Source: CAZDBA01 sp964503615 (GTDB lineage Bacteria > Planctomycetota > Planctomycetia > Pirellulales > Pirellulaceae). From it: 18,449 bases of DNA. The notes under the pieces were generated by a model. The model worked only from the letters and a program-made list of their open reading frames with translations, searched no databases and was not told where the DNA came from. Shown piece by piece: positions 1 to 6,499 of the stretch. A program made the position numbers and the translations under genes. The stretch spans positions 1-18,449 of the forward strand of contig CAZDBA010000102.1 of NCBI GenBank assembly GCA_964503615.1. Direction: 5' to 3'. Every line of letters begins with the position of its first letter. Within the stretch, counting starts at the first letter, position 1.

Positions 1-291
1 TGCTGGTGGTGACCCGGTGCGATCCGCTGGTGAAATCACGTTTTCCGCTGATGGTGATGTATCTGAAATCATCAATCAATCTGCCCCGAACCGGAATCAT
101 GGTCGACCGTTGCTGCCGCACTGGATGCGATCCCAGTCGAACGACCGGATGATTTCACAACACGCATCATCTTCCGTTTGTGTCCGGCATGTAACCAGCG
201 CAACATCGTTAAGGATGGCTGGTTTGTTTGTGATCTGTGTGGGGCCGAACTTCCTGAAAAATGGAACTTTCCCGTGGCACCGGGTGTATAA
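1..291 (+). pseudogene. 3' part of a zinc-ribbon protein gene, apparently frameshifted
   Basis: The end of a gene whose start lies outside the window. Reading from base 2 gives AGGDPVRSAGEITF...SEIINQS. After about base 81 the sensible frame becomes frame 1, giving CPEPESWSTVAAALDAI and then a C-terminal Cys-pair region (CPAC ... CDLC, followed by GAELPEKWNF), with TAA at 289-291. Two CxxC pairs suggest a small zinc ribbon. From memory, bacterial homologues carry both halves in one frame, with a few residues (roughly STGY) between NQS and CPEPESW. About 10 nt therefore seem to be missing at 81/82. It is either a decayed gene or a base error in a draft assembly. The function of the family is not known to me. 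The Cys-rich tail is clear; the frameshift reading depends on remembered homologues. Confidence 0.55.
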
Positions 292-341
292 CATGGTTCA
301 CTGGCCGAACAATATGGTTTTTTCGCGAGGCACTTGAACGA

Positions 342-929
342 ATGACTTTAGAAGCCAAATTTGTTGACCCTGACGTGTTCACTGTTTCTGGTCTGCTGAC
401 CAGTGACGAGTGTCGAATGTTAATTGAACGGGCTGAGTCAATCGGTTTTGCTGCTGCTTCGGTTCGTACGCGTTCGGGGCCCAAGATGATGACGAACATA
501 CGCAACAATGATCGCGTCAATCTTGACGACACCGAAATCGCCGATTTGATGTGGTCTCGAATCTCGTCTGTTCTTCCAGCGCTCGATAATCAGCAGCCTC
601 TGAGCGTTGACCATCATTTGCGATTCTACCGCTATGAAACCGGACAGGAATTCAAACGCCACAAAGATGGCTCGGTTACCAACGATCGTGGACACACCAG
701 CAAACTGTCGTATTTGATCTATCTGAATTCCGACTTTGAGGGTGGGGCAACGACGTTCCGAGACTACGTTGGTACGGGCGAGTCTCGTCAGAAAATCGAA
801 CATGTAATCACGCCCGAAACCGGGGCAGCTTTGCTCTTTCGCCACGAACGCTGGCACGAAGGATCTGGAATTACGACCGGCCGAAAATACGTACTTAGAT
901 CAGACGTTTTCTATGGGAGCTTAGATTGA
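342..929 (+). CDS. 2OG-Fe(II) oxygenase, prolyl 4-hydroxylase-like
   Basis: A 195-residue soluble protein with the double-stranded beta-helix signature of the P4Hc group. The iron ligands are H107 and D109 (EFKRHKDGS) and H172 (RWHEGSG), with K182 placed to bind 2-oxoglutarate (TTGRKYVLRSDV). The segment LSYLIYLNSDFEGGATTF (122-139) is typical of the core strands. The family oxidises a protein or peptide residue using O2 and 2-oxoglutarate; the substrate here is unknown. The ATG at 342 is chosen because the in-frame ATG at 261 would lie inside the upstream gene and adds no family sequence; a GAGG lies about 11 nt upstream of 342. The stop overlaps the next gene's TTG start by 4 bp, so the two are probably translated together. 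Confidence 0.88.
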   Translation: MTLEAKFVDPDVFTVSGLLTSDECRMLIERAESIGFAAASVRTRSGPKMMTNIRNNDRVNLDDTEIADLMWSRISSVLPALDNQQPLSVDHHLRFYRYETGQEFKRHKDGSVTNDRGHTSKLSYLIYLNSDFEGGATTFRDYVGTGESRQKIEHVITPETGAALLFRHERWHEGSGITTGRKYVLRSDVFYGSLD

Positions 930-1327
930 ATATTCTACGCTTTCTCTGGGCGTCGCCGTACACGATGCTTGGCCTTCTGATCGGTGGCATTGGTCTTTGC
1001 TTTGGCGGTCGTGCTCGCATCCGTGGGCGTGCGATCGAGTTCTATGATGGGGGTACGAAATGGTTCGTCCAGCGTCTTCCGAATGGGCAATTTACACTGG
1101 CGCTCACTCTCGGTCATACGATTCTCGGTCAAACCGATGCTTCGCTTGATATTTCTCGCAAACATGAGGCGGTTCATGTTGCCCAATACGAACGTTGGGG
1201 ACCTTTTATGCTGCCCGCGTATTTTGGCTTCTCAATTTTCATGTGGTTCACGGGCCGGCGATTCTACCGGGACAACCCATTTGAGCGTGAGGCATACGAT
1301 GTTGATGGCGGCGAGCATGATCCGTAG
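926..1327 (+). CDS. Small membrane-associated protein with HExxH motif (putative zincin)
   Basis: A 133-residue protein. It has a hydrophobic N-terminal segment (about 10-28), a basic stretch RARIRGR, then KHEAVHVAQYERWG at 79-92, a second hydrophobic stretch (about 94-108), and NPFEREAY near the end. H80-E81-x-x-H84 fits the zinc-metallopeptidase HExxH pattern, and E120 or E122 could be a third ligand, but peptidase activity is inference. Similar short proteins with an HE..HV.QYE.WG block occur in bacteria as uncharacterised proteins. Translation probably starts at TTG 926, in a TTGA overlap with the oxygenase stop, which implies coupling to that gene. A membrane-anchored protease or a structural zinc protein are both possible. 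Confidence 0.72.
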   Translation: MNILRFLWASPYTMLGLLIGGIGLCFGGRARIRGRAIEFYDGGTKWFVQRLPNGQFTLALTLGHTILGQTDASLDISRKHEAVHVAQYERWGPFMLPAYFGFSIFMWFTGRRFYRDNPFEREAYDVDGGEHDP

Positions 1328-1430
1328 TGCGATGGTTGGTACTAATGTTGTAAAAACCTTGGGTTATCCGATCCAAGATTACGAGTGTCCTCACGAAGAC
1401 AATCAATCTCACTTCGGAGACACTATCCCA

Positions 1431-1450
1431 GTTAGTAACGTTGCACTAAC
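1431..1450. terminator. Weak inverted repeat between converging genes
   Basis: GTTAGT (1431-1436) and ACTAAC (1445-1450) form a perfect 6-bp inverted repeat around an 8-nt loop. It sits at the shared 3' end of the plus-strand pair and the minus-strand gene ending at 1446. The stem is AT-rich and has no clear T-run, so its role in termination is doubtful. Confidence 0.2.
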
Positions 1451-2615
1451 GGATTGTTGATTTATTCGCTTTGTTGGCGGCTGCATCCACCATCTGCTTT
1501 ATTCGCTCACGATAAGCGCTGGAGAGATCGATCTGTCGACTGTCGTTTGTGTTTACCCGAAACAGGTCGATCGATGGCGCGGCAACTTTTTCGACTTCGT
1601 ACAGCTCCATGGTCACCACGGCGTGCTTGACGTTTTCGTCTTCTGAGTCGATTTGGAAAAAGACGATTCGGTATGGAAATAGAGGCAGGAATTCATCGTT
1701 ACCAAGATAGACATCTACGCCGTGCGGAACTTGCTTGGGCAATCGCCGCCAGTTAACAGTTTGAGTATCTTTGTCGAGATGGACTGACTTGCCATTGAGA
1801 ATGTTAGAGATCGCGCTGGGCTTCCACTGCCCTCGCAAGTGAAGCATGTTCAGTCCACCGACCGCTTCGCTGGCCGGTGGTTTAAAGTCAAAGGCGGTTC
1901 CCAGGTTTTGAAGCAGGCTGATTGTCCCGGAACGAGAAAGCCATTGGGTTGGGTTTTCTGAAACACCGGTCTCGCCGTTCTGAGCGAACTCGGAAAGGTC
2001 GAGAAACTCGATCGAACGCTGCTTACCAAGTTGCTCAACTCGATAAAAAAACTTTCCATCGCATATTTGGCTAACGACTAATTCGGTTTCGTCACTCACC
2101 TCAAAACTCAAGTCCATGCGGGTCAGTCCCCTGCCCTCCCCCGAGTTGAGAAATTGCCCGTTGCCTATTACACGCTGACCAAACAGGTCGATCTTCATTC
2201 TTGATTTACAAGAGATGGGCGGTGAGTCGGTTAAATTTCGAGCGGCTTGCATCAATATGTTTGCCGGCTCGCCCTCGGCGGGTGTGTAGCTGGCGAACTG
2301 AAAAGTCGGCTGTTGCGGTTCGAGGTAGGTGGCTAGCTGAATCTCTTGTGAAGGCTCAGTTTCTATTGAGGGAAGATCGGTGAAGTGGGGCTGGCCCATG
2401 TTCGGCTGGATTGCATGCCCGAAAGTAGGTTGAGTCTTGAATTGGGAATCGGATTGTGCGTCTTGTGTATCGAGCTGAGAACTGAAACGGGATTGCGATG
2501 AAGTAGTACTGTCATTGGCGTTACTCCACAGCACGACCCCGATCGCTAGCAACACAAACGCAAAAAGTAATTCCAGCTTCATGTATTGGATGTACGGATT
2601 TTTCCAAAGATTCAA
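1446..2615 (-). CDS. Membrane-anchored hypothetical protein, possibly LolA-like fold
   Basis: A 389-residue protein with a hydrophobic anchor at about residues 13-31 (KLELLFAFVLLAIGVVL). A Ser/Gln/Pro-rich low-complexity linker follows (about 32-115), then a strand-rich C-terminal domain (about 120-345). That domain includes SRMKIDLFGQRVIGNG and a SQICDGKFFYRVEQLG block, which recalls LolA/LolB-like lipoprotein-sorting folds (long beta sheet, 'cDGk.ly' hairpin). The resemblance is by eye only. The anchor suggests it acts outside the cytoplasm. The first possible start is TTG 2615, which has a GGA just upstream. The ATG at 2582 (MKLELLF) would give a more conventional signal-anchor and is a real alternative. 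It stands alone, divergent from the surface cluster. Confidence 0.7.
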   Translation of the reverse strand: MNLWKNPYIQYMKLELLFAFVLLAIGVVLWSNANDSTTSSQSRFSSQLDTQDAQSDSQFKTQPTFGHAIQPNMGQPHFTDLPSIETEPSQEIQLATYLEPQQPTFQFASYTPAEGEPANILMQAARNLTDSPPISCKSRMKIDLFGQRVIGNGQFLNSGEGRGLTRMDLSFEVSDETELVVSQICDGKFFYRVEQLGKQRSIEFLDLSEFAQNGETGVSENPTQWLSRSGTISLLQNLGTAFDFKPPASEAVGGLNMLHLRGQWKPSAISNILNGKSVHLDKDTQTVNWRRLPKQVPHGVDVYLGNDEFLPLFPYRIVFFQIDSEDENVKHAVVTMELYEVEKVAAPSIDLFRVNTNDSRQIDLSSAYRERIKQMVDAAANKANKSTIR

Positions 2616-2872
2616 GTAATTCCGCGCCGAACATATAACAACGATGATGAAATGTGCGCGTGAGAGGCGCGCCCATTTGTTGTATTAGTTAGGTGGCTTC
2701 CCAGAGGCATCTTACAAGTCGTGATTTTGTCGGTCTATGTCAGTTTGGTGGCGAGGATTGGCAACCCAATTTCAAGTTAAAACTATTTGTGGATCGCAAT
2801 TTCGAGCCACGCAGTTTGCAGGCGTTCCCGCAGAATGACCTGTGACAACCAATCCGCTTAAGGGGGAACCTG

Positions 2873-4021
2873 ATGTTCACACGTTTACTTACGGGCATAA
2901 TTATGCTGTCACTTACGATGGTGGCATCAGCTCAATTTAGAGGAATTCAGGGTGGATTCCCTTCTGCACATAACTTGCCTCCCGCTCAGCGATTGCTGGA
3001 ACCGGGCCCCGGTGTTGGTGGTCCTGGCCCAGGTGTATTAAGCCCTTCCGCTTCGTTTGGAGATGGTGGTGGAGCGGCAAATCTAGCCGCTTACGGACCG
3101 TTCGGGGCTGTTACGCTGCAAAGCGTTCAGATTCTTTTTGACAGGCCTGAACTGATGCAAGTTCGTTGGGATGTCACCGGTGTTGGGCGTTACGATTCAG
3201 TTCCACTTGTGGTTCCTGGTCGGCAGAACTTTTCCCAAGGTGGTGTTTATCGTCTTAAGATCTCAAACATTGATGGGCGTCCGGGGTTAGAACTGTATCC
3301 AACTTTAGAAGTTGGAGCTGCTGCACCTCGCACCGCTGCTTACTTGGCACACTCAGCAATTCCGATTCAAATCACTGAAGAAGATTTCGACCAAGTCACG
3401 GCTGGTAATTATGTTACCAAAGTCATTTACGTTCCGGATGCGGAATACCAGGAACTTGCTTTGGCTGGCGTCGACACGCTAGTCAGCACTCGTTTGGATC
3501 CAGGCGTTGATCCTGTTCTCGAAGCCCAGCGTCGTGGAGCGGTATTGGCAATCTTACGAATCGGAAACAAAGACCTTGAGGTACCCGGAATTGATCCAGG
3601 TATTGCTGCCGGTGCGATGTTCGGCGGCGGTATCCCCGGTGGTGCCGGTGGCGGTGGACCCGAAGGCTATGTGTCTGGTGTAACGGGGCCTCACTATGGA
3701 ACGCCTAGTGTTGGTACACCGATTGGGATTCCTGGTCCTCCGCACATTCCACTTGGTGGGCCGGCTGGTTTGCAGAACTACTCGCTGCACAATCACACTG
3801 CTCGTCAGATCCCAGGTCCCACACCAAGAGTCAACGTGCATGTCCGACAGAGACCTGGGTTGTCTTACCCTCGTCCAGTGGATCGTGTGTTGATTCAAGA
3901 GCACACGATTCGCCCGCCACACGTCAATGCTCAGCCTCCAGCTGACTTGTTGCACGGCCAGCTACATGGCTTGCCTGCGGGATGTGCTAACGGCAATTGT
4001 CCTCCAGCGATCCAACGCTAG
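2873..4021 (+). CDS. Secreted planctomycete-type protein, paralogue of the gene at 4196
   Basis: A 382-residue exported protein. It has a clear signal peptide (1-20, ending MVASA before QFRG), a Gly/Pro-rich spacer (about 30-75), a strand-rich core (about 80-235), and a long Gly/Pro/His-rich tail (240-382) ending GCANGNCPP with two Cys. The core contains VYRLKISNIDGRPGLELYP, then IPIQITEEDFDQ, VTKVIYVPD and AILRIGNKD. The same blocks in the same order recur in the protein encoded at 4196. Function is not recognised; a surface or periplasmic structural role is inferred. A strong AAGGGGG ribosome site precedes the ATG. A strong terminator follows 59 bp after the stop, so it is probably transcribed separately from its paralogue. 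Confidence 0.85.
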   Translation: MFTRLLTGIIMLSLTMVASAQFRGIQGGFPSAHNLPPAQRLLEPGPGVGGPGPGVLSPSASFGDGGGAANLAAYGPFGAVTLQSVQILFDRPELMQVRWDVTGVGRYDSVPLVVPGRQNFSQGGVYRLKISNIDGRPGLELYPTLEVGAAAPRTAAYLAHSAIPIQITEEDFDQVTAGNYVTKVIYVPDAEYQELALAGVDTLVSTRLDPGVDPVLEAQRRGAVLAILRIGNKDLEVPGIDPGIAAGAMFGGGIPGGAGGGGPEGYVSGVTGPHYGTPSVGTPIGIPGPPHIPLGGPAGLQNYSLHNHTARQIPGPTPRVNVHVRQRPGLSYPRPVDRVLIQEHTIRPPHVNAQPPADLLHGQLHGLPAGCANGNCPPAIQR

Positions 4022-4043
4022 TCTCGTGAGGGACTGACCGATC

Positions 4044-4077
4044 AAAACGCGTTTTACAATCTAAAACGTTTTGTAAA
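4044..4077. repeat. Cluster of AT-rich palindromes
   Basis: Two perfect palindromes lie close together: AAAACGCGTTTT (4044-4055) and AAAACGTTTT (4063-4072). They are overlaid by an inverted repeat TTTACAA (4053-4059) / TTGTAAA (4071-4077). The cluster sits between the stop at 4021 and the terminator at 4080. It could be an accessory hairpin or a protein-binding site. The sequence is plain; the function is unknown. Confidence 0.45.
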
Positions 4078-4079
4078 CC

Positions 4080-4123
4080 AACCAGCCGCGTATTGGCCCT
4101 GTCGGCTACGCGGCTGGTTTTGT
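4080..4123 (+). terminator. Intrinsic terminator after the 2873 gene
   Basis: A perfect 13-bp GC-rich stem, AACCAGCCGCGTA (4080-4092) pairing with TACGCGGCTGGTT (4107-4119), closes a 14-nt loop and runs into TTTTGTATT. It lies 59 bp past the stop of the secreted-protein gene and is the strongest terminator in the window. Because the stem is symmetric and preceded by A-rich sequence, weak activity on the other strand is possible. Confidence 0.85.
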
Positions 4124-4147
4124 ATTCCGGGAGTTTTTGAAGCTATA

Positions 4148-4162
4148 CGCTTTTGTAAAGCG
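4148..4162. promoter_or_regulatory. Hairpin/operator-like palindrome upstream of the 4196 gene
   Basis: CGCTTT-TGT-AAAGCG is a perfect 6-bp inverted repeat with a 3-nt centre, 33 nt before the start codon. It shares TTTTGTAAA with the sequence at 4069-4077. It may be an operator or a leader hairpin. No convincing promoter hexamers are visible next to it. Confidence 0.3.
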
Positions 4163-4195
4163 ACTTTCGTATTCTTCGCCATAAGGAAGAGGCTG

Positions 4196-5086
4196 ATGTC
4201 ACGAACGATTGCCCGTCCGGCCCAAGTTAATTGGTGGATGTTTGCTGTTGCGTTTTTGCTTGGACTGTTAATTCAGAATGTGATTTTTGCTCAGGTAGTC
4301 CATCACCTGATTAATGGCAACATGCCGCCCGGAAAAGCGACCGAAGCCGCATTGCGAACTCACCCTGAGTGGATTGGGCATTCTCAAGCGGTAAAGCTGA
4401 TCACGCCCGAAGGTGCAATTGTTTCGTATTGGGCGGGTAACGGATTTGTGGATGCGAGAAATCACGAAGTAACCGTAGGCATGCAATTGGGACCCGTTTA
4501 TCGGATGAAAGTTTCTAAAATTCGTGACTACCCCGGCGTGGATCTGTATCCCTCCGTCGAACTGGTCAGCCGACTGCATCCTCCGGCCGGCCAAGAGCAG
4601 AATTTCCCAATTCCGATCCTGCTTACTGAATACGATTTGGAACAAGCGGCTGAGGGCAAGATGATTACCCGAGTGATCTATCTGGAAGATCCCGAAACCG
4701 CCCTGCCCTTTGCCAAGCCTGACCATGAAATGGAGACGACGGACATCGGTGGTTATGAAGATCCTTTGCATGTTGCGGAGGGACTGGGTCGTCCGATGGC
4801 GATCGTTCGACTTGGGTCACGACAGCCGTTACCAAGTGAGATGCAAGAATTCGCATTTCATGGACCTAACGTGCAGTTGTATCCGGAGATAGTTCCGCGT
4901 GAACTGCCCGTTCAACCAGTTCCTGTGCCGCTAGAGTTTAAGCAACCGCCTGCTCCACTGGATGTCCCCGAAGTCAGGCCTGGTGCTGGCGACATGAACA
5001 CTCGAGCCGGTTTGCCAGTTCCTTATCAGGTTCGAAAGGCAGCCCGTTCCAATCGTTCTTCTTTTTCCAAAGGTGGTCAACGATGA
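4196..5086 (+). CDS. Membrane-anchored or secreted protein, paralogue of the gene at 2873
   Basis: A 296-residue protein with an N-terminal hydrophobic segment (about 13-32, ending VIFAQ) that may be a signal peptide or an anchor. The core holds VYRMKVSKIRDYPGVDLYP (101-119), then FPIPILLTEYDLEQ, ITRVIYLEDPE and MAIVRLGSRQP. These match the order and spacing of blocks in the 2873 protein, so the two are diverged paralogues. The tail is Pro-rich and ends in a basic stretch. AAGGAAGAGG lies just upstream of the ATG. The stop overlaps the next gene's start by 4 bp (ATGA at 5083-5086), so it is co-translated with the DUF11 protein. Function is not recognised; a cell-surface role is inferred. Confidence 0.85.
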   Translation: MSRTIARPAQVNWWMFAVAFLLGLLIQNVIFAQVVHHLINGNMPPGKATEAALRTHPEWIGHSQAVKLITPEGAIVSYWAGNGFVDARNHEVTVGMQLGPVYRMKVSKIRDYPGVDLYPSVELVSRLHPPAGQEQNFPIPILLTEYDLEQAAEGKMITRVIYLEDPETALPFAKPDHEMETTDIGGYEDPLHVAEGLGRPMAIVRLGSRQPLPSEMQEFAFHGPNVQLYPEIVPRELPVQPVPVPLEFKQPPAPLDVPEVRPGAGDMNTRAGLPVPYQVRKAARSNRSSFSKGGQR

Positions 5087-6426
5087 AGACCGTAGCACTG
5101 CAGTTTATCGTTCGAGCAAGTATTGGTTTGGTGTTGGCGGGATTCGTTTGCATTAGTTCAGTGTGGGCCCAATCTTTCCCACACGTTCCACGAGTTTCGC
5201 TCAACGGCGAGGCGGTTCCCCAGGCCGGTCAGTGGCAGCCACTGTCAACGACTCCAAAAACAGCGCCTCAAGTTACTGCACCATCAATTTTGCCTCCATC
5301 GCCTCCACAAACAAGGCCAACAAACAACACGAATCGCAAACCGTTTCGATTGTCTAAAATCTCGCGAGCCGAATACGAGGAGCTGGAAAAGGCAGGTTAC
5401 TCAGAGGGCTTTATTGACCGGACCAATCCGATCCCTATCGGAATTACTCCCGCGCCTTTGGGCGTGACTCATACCCAAGTCGAGGTGCATGGCCCGCTGC
5501 GATTACCTGCCAATGGCCCCAAGGACGAATACTTGTTGGACGGTGGTGATCGAAAGCACCGAGCGTATGTTGGTGATGATTGGAAAGTCCATGGCTTGGA
5601 CGTAGAGGATACGATTGGGCACTTTGACACGCTCGATGGCCGCAGGATTTCAGCGCCCAGTAATCAAGCCGCAATCTATGCACCACGTTTCGCATCGGTA
5701 CGCCGCATTGCAGGAGTTACCAAAGGTAGTATGACCGCTCAAGCGCGGTCAGTCGAAGAGCGGACTCAAACCGCAATTGAACAGTTTGACGATTTGACGG
5801 CAATGACGGGACAGAACTTGCAAGCTTCGCGCAATAAGACGACTTTGGCCCCTTCTGCATTTGCCGATCGCACCCGTGGTGTAAACAACGAATCGGTAAC
5901 CAGGGCCAGTTCGTTCAATCGCGGTTTTGGTGCCTACGAGAATCTCAAATTTCTCAAGTGGGGTTCGTTTGATAAAAACGAAGGAGCCCGCTTGAACCTT
6001 GGCATCCAAGGCGCGATAAGATGGACCGACAATCTGCGAGTGCTCATCGACAATGAATACGCAAACATCGGTATGGTCGAGGAAGTCACCGCCGCTCAGG
6101 GATTGGTCGTTTCTGAAACCGAAGGGGCCAATCCAACTTTGCGAGTGACCAAAGTTGCGTCCAGGCTGACCGCAAAATCAGGAGACATCGTCGAGTTTAC
6201 GATTCGTTTTGACAACGTCGGTGGCCAACTCATCGGAAACGTTACGATCCTGGACAGTCTGACGCCACGTCTAGAGTATGTTCCGGACAGTGCCGAGTCG
6301 GAATTGGACGCTACGTTTTCCTCCAGCCGTAATGAGGTGGATTCCTTGGTACTGCGTTGGGAAATTGAAGAGCCTCTAGGTATTGGAAAAGGCGGTTTAA
6401 TTCGTTTCAAATGCCGAGTGCGTTAG
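5083..6426 (+). CDS. Exported DUF11-repeat surface protein
   Basis: A 447-residue exported protein. It has a signal peptide (1-30, ending SSVWAQ), a Pro/Thr/Gln-rich linker (about 50-90), and a middle region of unknown fold (about 90-340). The C-terminal domain (about 345-447) is of the DUF11/TIGR01451 conserved-repeat type: LRVTKVASRLTAKSGDIVEF, then the turn VTILDSLTPRLEYVPDSA. Such Ig-like domains are common in bacterial surface proteins, and relatives are sometimes misnamed OmcB-like. Only one repeat is present, close to the C terminus. It starts inside the stop of the 4196 gene. A role in the cell envelope or wall is inferred from the domain and neighbours. Confidence 0.85.
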   Translation: MKTVALQFIVRASIGLVLAGFVCISSVWAQSFPHVPRVSLNGEAVPQAGQWQPLSTTPKTAPQVTAPSILPPSPPQTRPTNNTNRKPFRLSKISRAEYEELEKAGYSEGFIDRTNPIPIGITPAPLGVTHTQVEVHGPLRLPANGPKDEYLLDGGDRKHRAYVGDDWKVHGLDVEDTIGHFDTLDGRRISAPSNQAAIYAPRFASVRRIAGVTKGSMTAQARSVEERTQTAIEQFDDLTAMTGQNLQASRNKTTLAPSAFADRTRGVNNESVTRASSFNRGFGAYENLKFLKWGSFDKNEGARLNLGIQGAIRWTDNLRVLIDNEYANIGMVEEVTAAQGLVVSETEGANPTLRVTKVASRLTAKSGDIVEFTIRFDNVGGQLIGNVTILDSLTPRLEYVPDSAESELDATFSSSRNEVDSLVLRWEIEEPLGIGKGGLIRFKCRVR

Positions 6427-6499
6427 AAAACTGACTGACATTTGTGGCTTGGTCATCGTACACTAACCCTAACGTTTGTGTTTTCGATTGGGATACTCC

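Noticed and set aside
438..857. Minus-strand ORF of 139 codons
   Set aside because: It lies wholly inside the oxygenase gene, which has clear catalytic motifs; the antisense ORF has none.
4268..4771. Minus-strand ORF of 167 codons
   Set aside because: It is antisense to the paralogous secreted-protein gene and has no family-like features.
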